NCBI RefSeq assembly: GCF_008271805.1
Contig: NZ_VSRY01000145.1
Location: forward strand, 1 to 64,000
Origin: Streptomyces sp. TRM49041
Lineage (GTDB): Bacteria > Actinomycetota > Actinomycetes > Streptomycetales > Streptomycetaceae
DNA: 64,000 bases
Reading direction: 5' to 3'
In this document: one piece after another, positions 34,673 to 44,592 of the stretch
How the letters are laid out: every line of letters begins with the position of its first letter
Position numbering within the stretch: the first letter of the stretch is position 1
Notes under the pieces: generated by a model
The model's database searches: none
What the model was told of the DNA's origin: nothing
Seen by the model: the letters and a program-made list of their open reading frames with translations, nothing else
Made by a program: the position numbers and the translations under genes

Positions 34673-35196
34673 AGGAGTTTGAGGTCCTGACCCTCCACCT
34701 CGCCCGCGGCGGCCTCCAGACGCCCCTTGACGGAGTTGAGGACCTCGACTTCCTGCTCGCTGAGCTGGGAGAGTACCGAGCGCTGTTCGACCGCCAGCAG
34801 ATCCACTGGATGGCCGGCCTCGCGCAGCGCGTTCAAGGCGTCGAAGGTCATGGCTACCGGTACCTCGTTCCCGTAGTGCGGCCGGCGCGCCTGTCCCTCC
34901 GCGGGCAGTGGTGGCCAGGTTCCCTGGACCAGTACGCCCAGCGCGTACAGCCGCGCGATCATTTCAGTACGGTTCGACGCGCCCGTTCTTCGGAGCATGT
35001 TGCATAAATGTGCCGCCACTGTGTGCGGACTGATGCAGAGGTCTTTCGCGATACGGCGGTTCGAGGCGCCGGCGGCCACGAGCGAAGCGATCCGAATTTC
35101 ACGACCGGTCAAATCTGCCACCTCGGATACGGCGCACGAAACATGGACCTGTGTGCGGAATTCGTCACCCACGGAGACAGGGTAGCCGTGGGTCAT
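34669..35196 (-). CDS. LuxR-type regulator fused to a RiPP leader-like domain
   Basis: A 175-residue protein. Residues about 25-95 are a LuxR/GerE helix-turn-helix (LTGREIRIASLVAAGASNRR, then ISPHTVAAHLCNMLRRTGA). Residues 116-175 match the precursor peptide encoded at 35362 along nearly the whole leader: both share the pattern L-x-A-L-R-x-A-G-x-P-V-D-L-L, then L-S-x-x-E-V, and end in VEGQ, with VDLL and VEGQ exactly 36 residues apart in each. It ends QDLKLL, without a Cys core. An internal ATG at 34851 could start a separate 60-residue peptide, but the nearest GAGG is 11 nt away. The ATG at 35196 has no clear ribosome binding site. I recall short actinobacterial peptides of this look being called aroma-sacti cluster domain proteins; I could not check that. 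Confidence 0.78.
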   Translation of the reverse strand: MTHGYPVSVGDEFRTQVHVSCAVSEVADLTGREIRIASLVAAGASNRRIAKDLCISPHTVAAHLCNMLRRTGASNRTEMIARLYALGVLVQGTWPPLPAEGQARRPHYGNEVPVAMTFDALNALREAGHPVDLLAVEQRSVLSQLSEQEVEVLNSVKGRLEAAAGEVEGQDLKLL

Positions 35197-35361
35197 GTTC
35201 CGGACAAGAAGGACCGTCGAGCGGTTGACGCCGTCGGCCCGGACCTCCGTACCGCCGCCGATTCATAGTCGATTGAGGGATGTGAACCCGGCCGCGCCGA
35301 GAGCAGTCTGGCGTGCGTCAAGCGCATCACCCCCCGTGGCCATCGCCCGAAGGAGAGACGC
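35197..35361. promoter_or_regulatory. Divergent promoter region of the RiPP locus
   Basis: This 165-bp gap lies between the LuxR-leader gene and the precursor gene and must carry both promoters. A TTGACG hexamer at 35225-35230 is a weak -35 candidate for the right arm, with no convincing -10 after 17-18 nt. AAGGAGAG at 35350-35357 is the strong ribosome binding site of the precursor. It is the likely target of the LuxR-type protein. Confidence 0.5.
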
Positions 35362-35559
35362 ATGTCCCATGAGCCCCTGGAAGCCCTGCGCCGTGCCGGC
35401 ACCCCGGTCGACCTGCTGTCCGAGTCCGAGCGAGAGGTCTTCGCGTCCCTGAGCCCGGACGAGGTGTCCGTCCTCGGCTCGATCCAGGCACGGCTCAGCG
35501 CCGTGGCCGCCGCCGTCGAGGGCCAGGCGGCGGACTCCAACACGAACGTCCTCTGCTGA
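35362..35559 (+). CDS. RiPP precursor peptide
   Basis: A 65-residue peptide. The leader (residues 1-55) contains LEALRRAGTPVDLL, LSPDEVSVLGS and AVEGQ. The tail, residues 56-65, is AADSNTNVLC, ending in Cys at the very C-terminus. This suits the LanD-like flavoprotein encoded downstream, which would oxidatively decarboxylate a C-terminal cysteine. Ser59, Asn60, Thr61 and Asn62 are candidate sites for cross-linking or methylation by the two radical SAM enzymes. The leader is homologous to the C-terminal domain of the divergent LuxR-type protein. A strong ribosome binding site is present. A 14-bp hairpin 33 nt after the stop separates it from the enzyme genes. The core boundary is inferred. Confidence 0.82.
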   Translation: MSHEPLEALRRAGTPVDLLSESEREVFASLSPDEVSVLGSIQARLSAVAAAVEGQAADSNTNVLC

Positions 35560-35580
35560 CGGGTCCACGACGCCACAGGC

Positions 35581-35633
35581 GTTCCCGCCGCGGCCGGTCC
35601 GGCGGCACGGTCCGCCGGACCGGCCACGGGAAC
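35581..35633 (+). terminator. Hairpin between precursor and maturation genes
   Basis: GGCCGGTCCGGCGG (35592-35605) pairs perfectly with CCGCCGGACCGGCC (35612-35625) around a 6-nt loop. An outer stem, GTTCCCG (35581-35587) with CGGGAAC (35627-35633), extends it. Such a partial terminator or mRNA-protecting stem is the usual way to make more precursor than enzyme. Confidence 0.8.
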
Positions 35634-35684
35634 GCGCGGCCGGCGAATCGCCGACTGCCGGGACACGCAGCGCCGGAGGGTTGG

Positions 35685-37049
35685 ATGGACCGAGTAAGCC
35701 GATACCTGGTGATGAGCGACCGCACGTACACCGACGTCACAGGCGTCCGCGCGCGCCTTGTGTACAGCACCCGCACCGCGAAGGTCATGGCGGTCGACGT
35801 CGCCACGGCACGGGCCCTGGAGGCCCGCGACGCCGCCGGTGTGGCGCCGGCGTGGCGCGACGCGCTGCGCGGCGCCGAGGTGCTCGTACCGGCCGACGAG
35901 ACCGAGCTGACCGCGGTGCTCGACCGCAACCGGCGGGCCTCCGCGGACCGCTCGGCGGTCCAGATCTCCCTGCTGCCCACCTCCTACTGCAACATGGGGT
36001 GTGCCTACTGCGGCCAGCAGCACACCCGCGGAGGTCTGTCGCGCACGCACCGCGACCAGGTCCGCGACCGGGTCCTGCGCGCGGTGAACGCGCCGGCCAC
36101 GCGACGCCTGCGCATCGACTGGTTCGGGGCCGAACCGATGATGGGATACGCGGTCATCCGCGACCTGGCACCCCGGTTCGTCCAGGCCGCGGCCGAACGA
36201 GGAGTCGAGTATTCCTCTTTTCTCGTGACGAACGGATCCCTGCTCACCACGGAAAAGGTGGACACCCTTATACGCGCCTGCGGGGTCACCCATTTCGAGA
36301 TCACGGTCGACGGGCCTCCGGAGATACACGACAAACACCGACCGCTCAAGAGTGGCCGCGGCTCCTTCTGGAAGATCGTCCGCACTGTTCGCGCCGCGCT
36401 CGACGAACCGGAATCCCGATCGGCGCACTTCACGTTCCGTACGAATGTCGACCGGCACAATCAGGACAGCGTTCCCCGCTATATCGAGTTGATGGCGGAA
36501 CTCGGATTCGGCCGGTCGAACGTGTCCTTCTCGATCGTTCCCGTCCACTCCTGGGGGAACGACGTCTCCGACATCGAGGTGTCCAAGCAGAACTTCGCGG
36601 ACCGGGAAATGCTCTGGCTCCGGCTCCTGCTGCGCAACGGCCTGACCGTGCAACTGCTGCCGAGCACCGCGAAGAAGGTCGTGTGCCCGGCGACCACCAC
36701 CGCGGCGGAGATCATCAGCAGTACCGGCAACATCTTCTCGTGCAGCGAGCACCCCCTCGTCCCCGACGCCGAGCGGAACCTCGCGCTCACGCACATCGAC
36801 CGAGCCGGCCCGGAACCCGGGCGGCCACCGGGCCTCTTCGACGGCTGGAACGACGAGATCGAACAGGGCGGGAGCTGGTGCAAGGGCTGTGTTCACCTGC
36901 CGACCTGTGGGGGCTCCTGTCCCAAGGCGTGGCACGAGGGACATCCGCCCTGCCCCAGCTACAAGTTCAACTTCCAGGACCGGCTCGACCTCGTCGCCTC
37001 CCAGTGCGGCCTGGACTCCGCGGCCGGAGAGGCCACCGGGGCCCGGTGA
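35685..37049 (+). CDS. Radical SAM/SPASM peptide maturase
   Basis: A 454-residue radical SAM enzyme. The first 90 residues are a precursor-binding-type N-terminal region. The SAM cluster motif C-x3-C-x2-C is in LPTSYCNMGCAYCGQQHTRG (about residues 101-108). WFGAEPMMGY, FLVTNGSLLT and FEITVDGPPEIHDKHR are typical of SPASM peptide maturases. The C-terminal SPASM cysteines are in VVCPATTT, IFSCSEHP, WCKGCVHLPTCGGSCPKAWH and PPCPSYKFN. It probably installs a thioether or carbon-carbon link in the peptide tail. The ATG at 35685 follows GGAGGG, and the gene shares one base with the flavoprotein gene (TGATG). The exact reaction cannot be read from the sequence. Confidence 0.88.
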   Translation: MDRVSRYLVMSDRTYTDVTGVRARLVYSTRTAKVMAVDVATARALEARDAAGVAPAWRDALRGAEVLVPADETELTAVLDRNRRASADRSAVQISLLPTSYCNMGCAYCGQQHTRGGLSRTHRDQVRDRVLRAVNAPATRRLRIDWFGAEPMMGYAVIRDLAPRFVQAAAERGVEYSSFLVTNGSLLTTEKVDTLIRACGVTHFEITVDGPPEIHDKHRPLKSGRGSFWKIVRTVRAALDEPESRSAHFTFRTNVDRHNQDSVPRYIELMAELGFGRSNVSFSIVPVHSWGNDVSDIEVSKQNFADREMLWLRLLLRNGLTVQLLPSTAKKVVCPATTTAAEIISSTGNIFSCSEHPLVPDAERNLALTHIDRAGPEPGRPPGLFDGWNDEIEQGGSWCKGCVHLPTCGGSCPKAWHEGHPPCPSYKFNFQDRLDLVASQCGLDSAAGEATGAR

Positions 37050-37666
37050 TGGCGGACGCCCACCCTTCAGCCCCGGACCCGGGCAGCGGTACGCCCCCGC
37101 GCCGCCTCCTCCTCGGAGTGTGCGGCTCCGGCAACGTACTGGTGCTGCCGCAGTACCTCATGACCCTCCGAGCCGGCCTCGACGTCGACGTCCGCATCGT
37201 CATGACCCGCTCGGCGGCGGCCCTCGTACCGGCCTCGACCATGCGGCTGGTCTGCGAGGAGGTGTACTGCGACGGGCAGGACGAGCTGACCACCGGCCAT
37301 GTCTCGCTCGCCGTCTGGGCCGAACGGTTCGTGGTGCTGCCCGCGACCGCCAACATGCTCGGCCAGGCGGCGCACGGCCTCGCCTCCGGGCTGCTCAGCT
37401 CCGCGCTGCTCGCCCACGAATCCCCGGTGTTGTTCTTCCCCAGCATGAACAGCCGGATGTGGGAACGCCCGGCGGTGCGCCGCAACGTGTCACAGCTGCG
37501 AGCCGACGGGCACGTGGTCGTGGAACCGGTGCCCGCCCCCGCCTGGGAGATCGCCGGCCGCGAGATGCGGACGAACCACGGGCTGCCTCCGCCCGCGACC
37601 GTGACCGCGGTGGTGAGCGAGTTCTGCCGCCTCCCGGTCGGCCCGCGCGAATCCCCGGTCGCCTGA
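37049..37666 (+). CDS. HFCD flavoprotein, LanD/EpiD-like peptidyl-cysteine decarboxylase
   Basis: A 205-residue flavoprotein of the homo-oligomeric Cys decarboxylase family, which oxidatively decarboxylates a C-terminal cysteine to an enethiol. The three signatures are intact: the catalytic His in TTGHVSLAVWAE, the PASANT-like motif LPATANMLGQAAHGLASG and the substrate-clamp motif PSMNSRMWERPAVRRN. It shares one base with the radical SAM gene. The precursor ends in Cys, so enzyme and substrate fit. Phosphopantothenoylcysteine decarboxylase (CoaC) has the same fold, but the PxMNxxMW spacing and the context favour a peptide substrate. Confidence 0.87.
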   Translation: MADAHPSAPDPGSGTPPRRLLLGVCGSGNVLVLPQYLMTLRAGLDVDVRIVMTRSAAALVPASTMRLVCEEVYCDGQDELTTGHVSLAVWAERFVVLPATANMLGQAAHGLASGLLSSALLAHESPVLFFPSMNSRMWERPAVRRNVSQLRADGHVVVEPVPAPAWEIAGREMRTNHGLPPPATVTAVVSEFCRLPVGPRESPVA

Positions 37667-37763
37667 CAGCCCCGCACCGCACACCCCACCGCGCACCCAC
37701 CGCACCGCACACCGCACCCGCACACCGCGTATCCGGCGCCGCGACGCAGGAGGAGACGGAGAC

Positions 37764-39199
<1,436 letters not shown>

Positions 39200-39203
<4 letters not shown>

Positions 39204-41368
39204 GCGTGTTCGTTCCGCTGGGCAGGCCGGCACCCGACCGCGAAAGGGGAACCGGCGACGTCCCGTACCTGCTGATCAATCCACCCGTCACCGATCCGAC
39301 CACCCCCTACCACTCGATCCCCTACCTCGTGGGCGCCGCCCGCGAGGCCGGCCATGCCACCTACGGCTGTGTGGACGCCAACCTCGACGCGTTCCAGTAC
39401 CTGGCGCATCCCGACCGGTTCGGCACGGCGATCGAGTCCGCACGGCGGACGCGAGCCGAGACAGAGGGCCGGCCCGGGCCTCCCTCGCGACACGACGAGA
39501 TCCGCTACCGGCTGTCCCTGGCCGCGGAGGGCCTGACCGCCACGTCGGCCCGCGACGCGATCTCCGTGTTCAAGGACCCGGAACTCTTCTACCACCCCCC
39601 GACCTACGCCCAGGCGGTCGCGGTGATGAGCCGCTGGTGGGACCTGCTGGCACTGGACATGCCGCCCGGCTCGCTCGACGGGTTCTCGATGCGCGCGAAG
39701 TCCACCGTCAACCTGTGCAGCACCGCGGACCTGTCCGACCCGGCGGTCGCCGCGGCCGTCTCCCGCCCCTTCGAGGGCTATTTCGCCGACGAGTTCGCCT
39801 CCCGGCTCCGCGAACGGCGCTGGGACCTGGTGGGCCTGTCCGTCAACTACACCAGCCAACTGCCCGTCGCTCTGCGGATGGCCCGGCTGATCCGGACCGC
39901 ACTGCCCGGCACGGTGATCGTCTTCGGCGGCACCGAGGTCGGAGACGTGGTCAAGTACACGGCCGACCGCGAGGCGCTGTGGAAGGTCTTCCAGGACGCC
40001 GACCTCATCGTCCCGGGGGAGGGCGAGACGGCACTCGTCGGCATCCTCGACGCGATCAGGGACGGCACCGGCTTCGACGGCATCGGCGGGGTCATGACGA
40101 GGTCCCGCCCGAACCCGCACATCTCCTACGGCAGCGTGGCCACCCTGGCGAGTCCCGCGTACGACGTCTGGGAGTGGGACCGGTACTGGTCACCGGAGCC
40201 GGTGATCCTCTACAGCCCCACCCGCGGCTGCTACTGGAACAAGTGCACCTTCTGCGACTACGGCCTCAACACCGACCGGCCCACCTCGCCGTCCCGTGAA
40301 CGCCCCGTGGCCGCCGTGATGGAGGACCTGCGCCAGGCCACGCGGTTCGGCAGGACCCTGTACTTCGCCGTGGACGCCATGTCCCCCCGCTACCTGCGCA
40401 CCCTCGCCACCGCACTCGCCGAGTCGCCTCTCGACGTCCGATGGGCCGCGGAGCTGCGCCTGGAACGTACCTTCCCCAAGCGCGCCGCCGGCGCACTGCT
40501 CGCCGCCTCCGGCTGCGTCGCGGTCTCCTTCGGCTACGAGTCCGGCACCCAGCGGGTCCTCGACCTCATCGACAAGGGCGTACGGATCGACCAGGTGCCG
40601 GACGTCCTGACCGAGCTGGCACGCAACGGCATCGCGGCGCAGATGATGGGCTTCACCGGGTTCCCCACCGAGACCGAGACGGAGGCGCTGGCGACGTACG
40701 AGTTCCTCCAGGTCCATGAGGACCTCTGGACCACGGCCGGGATCGGGGTGTACTCGCTGACACCGGGGTCCATCGTCGCGAAGGACCCCGACCGCTTCGG
40801 CATCGAGCTGCTGCCCGCCTCGCCCTCCGACGACATCAGGCGGTACGTGCCCTGGCGGCAGCGCGACTCCGAGACCGTCCACTGGCCCGAGCCGACCGAC
40901 CCCAGGATTCCGCGGGAGTACATCGCGAGCACCCGCAAGGTGAGCTTCGACCGGCCCTTCGTCGGCGGCATCGACTCCGCCCACAGCCTGCTCTACTACG
41001 CCCGCTTCGGCCGCGGACTGCTGCCCGACGTACCGCCGGAGGAACAGCCACGCGTCCGCCTGGTCGACGAGCCCGTGCTGAGAGTGCCGTTCGAGTCCGT
41101 CGAGGCGCTCACCGGCGTCGACGACCTGATGGCCGAGGTGAGCCGCAGAAGCAGACAGCACCGCGACACGACCGCCCCCTCCTACAGCCACTGGCTACGC
41201 GCCACGGGAGCGGCACGCCCCGGCTCCTCCGGAGTCCTGGTCCTCGCCCACGGAGACCTCGTGGAACTCCCCGCCGGAGCGGACTTCACCGCTGACAGCG
41301 CCCTGACCCACGCCCTGCGCCTCCTGGTGTCCGCCCAGACCCGGTCCGCTCTCGGTGAACCCACCTGA
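39200..41368 (+). CDS. B12-binding-domain radical SAM enzyme
   Basis: A 722-residue enzyme with an N-terminal cobalamin-binding-type Rossmann region (VPYLLINPPVTDPTTPYHSI, then WDLVGLSVNYTSQLPVALRM and DLIVPGEGETALVGILDAI) and a central radical SAM domain. The cluster motif is TRGCYWNKCTFCDYG (about residue 343), which is C-x4-C-x2-C, one residue longer than the classic motif. FAVDAMSPRYL, AELRLERTF and SGCVAVSFGYESGTQRVL follow, as in B12 radical SAM methylases. The C-terminal 200 residues are a specific extension. It probably C-methylates or otherwise modifies the peptide core. The ATG at 39200 overlaps the exporter stop by 4 nt, so it belongs to the RiPP right arm. Confidence 0.83.
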
Positions 41369-41399
41369 CCGCGGGTCCGGGCGGTGCTTGGCTGTCGGG

Positions 41400-42386
41400 A
41401 TGGAGATCCTGGTTCTGGGCGGAACGGCATGGTTGGGTCGGGAGCTTTCGCGGCAGGCCGTCGAGCGCGGTCACATGGTGACGTGCCTCGCGCGCGGGGA
41501 GAGCGGGGAGGTCGCCGAAGGAGCGAGGCTGGTGGCCGCCGACCGGCGCGACCCTTCGGCGTACGCACCACTTCTCGGCCGCGCATGGGACGCGGTCGTC
41601 GAGGTGTCATGGCAGCCGGGCCTCGTCCGTGGGGCGCTCGACGCACTGGGCGGGAGCGCGGGGCACTGGACCTATGTCTCCTCGATCAGCGCGTACGCCT
41701 CCCATGCCATGCCGGACGCGGACGAGTCCGGCGCGCTCCTCACCCCCACCGACCGGAGCGAGGTCGACCGCTCGTCGTACGGCGAGGCGAAGGTCGCCTG
41801 CGAGCAGGCGTCGACGGCCGTCGTGGGCGACCGCCTCCTCATCGCCCGGGCCGGTCTCATAGGCGGCCCGGGCGATCGCAGCGGACGCTCCGGCTACTGG
41901 GTGGCTCGCGCGGCACGCGATCCGCGCGAGCCGATGCTCGTTCCCGACACCCCGGACATGCCGACACAGGCGGTCGACGTCAGGGACCTCACCACCTGGC
42001 TGCTCGACGCCGCGGAGAGGGGGAGCACCGGCACATACGACGCGGTCGGTCCGGTCGTTCCGTTCGCGGAGTGGATTGAGCAGTCCCGCGCCGTCGGCGG
42101 GCACACCGGCCCGGTGCTCACCGCCGACTCGGCCTGGCTGCTGGCGAACGGCGTGGCCGAGTACATGGGCGCCGAGTCCCTGCCGATGTGGCTGGTCGAG
42201 CCGGGCTGGGAAGGGTGGTCGGCCCGGAAGGGTACCGCCGCCCGCGCCGCCGGCCTCCGCCACCGGCCCACGGCGGACCTGCTGGCCGACACACTGTTCT
42301 GGGAGCGTGAGCAGGGCCTGGAGCGCCTACGGCGCGCCGGCCTCAGCGCCCGGCGCGAGCGCGAGTTGCTCCAGGCCCTCGGCTGA
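41400..42386 (+). CDS. NAD-dependent epimerase/dehydratase family protein
   Basis: A 328-residue atypical SDR. MEILVLGGTAWLGRELSRQA is the Rossmann GxxGxxG site, WTYVSSISAY holds the catalytic Ser region, and SSYGEAKVACEQ holds the Tyr-x3-Lys pair. It resembles the nucleoside-sugar epimerase-like oxidoreductases common in Streptomyces. The start at 41400 has only a weak ribosome binding site. It lies 31 bp after the B12 enzyme gene, so it may be part of the RiPP operon or an independent gene. The substrate is unknown. Confidence 0.8.
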   Translation: MEILVLGGTAWLGRELSRQAVERGHMVTCLARGESGEVAEGARLVAADRRDPSAYAPLLGRAWDAVVEVSWQPGLVRGALDALGGSAGHWTYVSSISAYASHAMPDADESGALLTPTDRSEVDRSSYGEAKVACEQASTAVVGDRLLIARAGLIGGPGDRSGRSGYWVARAARDPREPMLVPDTPDMPTQAVDVRDLTTWLLDAAERGSTGTYDAVGPVVPFAEWIEQSRAVGGHTGPVLTADSAWLLANGVAEYMGAESLPMWLVEPGWEGWSARKGTAARAAGLRHRPTADLLADTLFWEREQGLERLRRAGLSARRERELLQALG

Positions 42387-42423
42387 CGCCTCCGGCCCCC
42401 CGGTCCGTGCGGGTCGGGTGCCC

Positions 42424-42885
42424 TCACCCCCCAGGCTTGATCCTGCCCCGCCACGCCCCGGACTCGCCGCCCCGCCGTTCGATGTACTCCTTGAACCGGC
42501 GCATGTCGCCCTTGACGCGGCGGTCGATCGTGCCCGTCATGTCGGCGGCCTTCTCCTCCGCGCCACTCGGTTCGACCTCCATGACGAGCTCGACGCGGGT
42601 GTGCGTGTCGTCGACGCGCTGGAAGCTGACCAGGCCCCTCTGGTCCGTGTCACCACTCACCGTGCGCCACGCGATGCGCTCGTCGGGGAGCTGGTCGATG
42701 ATCTCGGTATCGAACTCGCGCCGGACACCGCCGATCTTCATGGTCCAGTGGTTGTGCCTGTCGTCGACCTGCCTGACCTCCTCCACGCCCTCCATGAACT
42801 TGGGGAAGTCCTCGAACTGCGTCCAGTGGTTGTAGGCGGTGCGGACGGGCACCTCGACCTCGACGGTCTCCTTCACCTTGCTCAT
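42424..42885 (-). CDS. SRPBCC family protein (polyketide-cyclase/START-like)
   Basis: A 153-residue helix-grip protein beginning MSKVKETVEVEVPVRTAYNH, with WTQFEDFPKFMEGVEEVRQV and the long C-terminal helix typical of the cyclase/dehydrase SRPBCC group. AAGGAG precedes the ATG at 42885. Members bind hydrophobic ligands and are often general stress genes in Streptomyces. It is convergent with the epimerase gene. No specific ligand can be proposed. Confidence 0.83.
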   Translation of the reverse strand: MSKVKETVEVEVPVRTAYNHWTQFEDFPKFMEGVEEVRQVDDRHNHWTMKIGGVRREFDTEIIDQLPDERIAWRTVSGDTDQRGLVSFQRVDDTHTRVELVMEVEPSGAEEKAADMTGTIDRRVKGDMRRFKEYIERRGGESGAWRGRIKPGG

Positions 42886-43215
42886 CGTGACTCCTTGCTC
42901 GCGCGAGGGAAGCGCGACAGCCTGTGCGCCGCGCTCGGCACGGTGCACCGGGTACCCGTTCCCGGGCGGCCATGCGTGCAGGCCCGTTCCCTCCAACACC
43001 ACCCGCGGCGACCGGCTCGCCGGCAGCCGCCCGATGACGGTCGCGCAGACCGCACGCACCGCCATCGCCGGGACAGTGGCCCGGGTGAGCAGCACGGGCA
43101 GCCGCTCCCAGCCGCCGGGCTCACGGCCGCTCCAGGCCGGCACACCACACCCGACAGCGCACGGCCCGGTCCGCTGCGGGTGGAATCCCTGGTGCTGACG
43201 AGGCAGGCTGTACGC
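42886..43215. other. Divergent intergenic region
   Basis: This region separates the SRPBCC gene (minus) and the phosphatase gene (plus). The frame on either strand is not convincingly coding. No repeat or promoter pair stands out, apart from the SRPBCC ribosome binding site next to 42886. Confidence 0.4.
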
Positions 43216-44427
43216 ATGCGGTCGCTCTTCCGCTCCGCGCAGCCACCGGGAACGGGCGGTCACAGCCGGGTCCTGTTCAGACTCGCGCAGTTTGTGCCTT
43301 TCGTGCTCATACTGCTCGGGCTAGGAGTCGAGCTCTCACCCATACACGATGTGTACACCGGCCCCCTTCTCACAGCGATGCCGGCACTGGCTTCGCTCAC
43401 GATGGGTCCCCGAGGCATCCTCGCGGCGGCGGCCGGGGCGCTGTCCGTCACCTCGATCAGTGCCACCCTGCACCATTCCTGGGGTGAGGGGCAGGCCTTC
43501 AGCAACATCGCGGGCCTGCTCGTGGTGACCGTCGCGAGTGTCACCACGAGCAGCGCCATGCACAGCCGCCGGCAGAGCGAGCTCAAGCAGGTCCGCCGGA
43601 TCGCGGTGGCGGCACAGGAGTCCATCCTGCGGCCCGTACCCGCCCGGCTGGGCCCGGCGCGGACCGCCAGCATGTATCTCGCGGCCGAGTCAGGCGCACA
43701 GATCGGCGGTGACCTGTACGAGGCCGTGGCGACCCGCTACGGGGTCCGGATGATCGTCGGGGACGTCCGGGGCAAGGGGCTGCCCGCAGTGCGTGCGGCC
43801 GCGGCTGTGCTGGGTGCCTTCCGGGAGGCCGTGCACTACGAGGCCGAACTGGCGGAGGTCATGAATCACTGCGCGGCGGCGTTCCGGCGGGAAGACGCTG
43901 TGGCCCGCTCCTCCGGAGCGGGGGGTAAGGGCGAGGGCAGGGAAGACAGCTCCGTCGAGGAGGAGGCGGAGAGTTTCGTCACCGCGCTGCTGGCCGAGGT
44001 GTCGGACGACCACGTGGTCCATGTGGTCAACCGCGGCCACCCGCCCCCGCTGCGGTTGAGCCGGGGCACGGCCCAGGAGCTGATGCCCGCCGACCCCCTG
44101 CCGCCCCTTGGCCTCGAAGACTTCATCACCGGGCCCACAGCCAAGGCCGAGCGCTATGTGTTCGAACCCGGTGACCGTCTGTTGCTGCACACGGACGGCG
44201 TGAACGAGGCCCGCGACGCCGACCACAGATTCTTCCCCCTGCCCGAGGCCGCGGAGTCGGTGCGGAGAACCTGCACTCCGCAGGAGTTTCTGGAGGAACT
44301 GCATCTGAAACTGCTCCACCACACGGGGGGCCGCCTGGCGGACGACGTGGCGATGCTCGTCGTCGACCGGCTGGTTGAGGAGACCGACGGACGAGGCGAG
44401 GTCACCGATGCCTCCACCGCGCACTGA
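43216..44427 (+). CDS. Membrane PP2C-type phosphatase (RsbU/SpoIIE family)
   Basis: A 403-residue phosphatase with an N-terminal membrane region of three hydrophobic segments (about residues 20-115) and a PP2C domain from about 155 on. Metal-binding motifs are intact: GGDLYEAV, VGDVRGKG, LHTDGVNEARD and ADDVAMLVV. It probably dephosphorylates an anti-sigma-factor antagonist to release a sigma factor under stress. The ATG at 43216 has a weak ribosome binding site. It lies 165 bp upstream of the large symporter-phosphatase gene, suggesting linked signalling. Confidence 0.86.
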   Translation: MRSLFRSAQPPGTGGHSRVLFRLAQFVPFVLILLGLGVELSPIHDVYTGPLLTAMPALASLTMGPRGILAAAAGALSVTSISATLHHSWGEGQAFSNIAGLLVVTVASVTTSSAMHSRRQSELKQVRRIAVAAQESILRPVPARLGPARTASMYLAAESGAQIGGDLYEAVATRYGVRMIVGDVRGKGLPAVRAAAAVLGAFREAVHYEAELAEVMNHCAAAFRREDAVARSSGAGGKGEGREDSSVEEEAESFVTALLAEVSDDHVVHVVNRGHPPPLRLSRGTAQELMPADPLPPLGLEDFITGPTAKAERYVFEPGDRLLLHTDGVNEARDADHRFFPLPEAAESVRRTCTPQEFLEELHLKLLHHTGGRLADDVAMLVVDRLVEETDGRGEVTDASTAH

Positions 44428-44592
44428 CCGCACTGACCGCCGCCCTGCCGTGGCGCGTCATGCCGTCGTGTCTCCACCTGACGCCACCGGTCGCCGCTCA
44501 GTGGCTGACATCAGTAGATTTGTTCACCAGGGCGCAAGGCCGCAGACCTCGTCGGGCGTGCGCTGCTCACCGGCCTCGCAGGCGAGGAAGAC

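Noticed and set aside
41400..42386. Epimerase-like gene as a RiPP tailoring enzyme
   Set aside because: Co-directional and close, but with a weak ribosome binding site and no overlap, unlike the rest of the arm. Membership cannot be supported from sequence alone.
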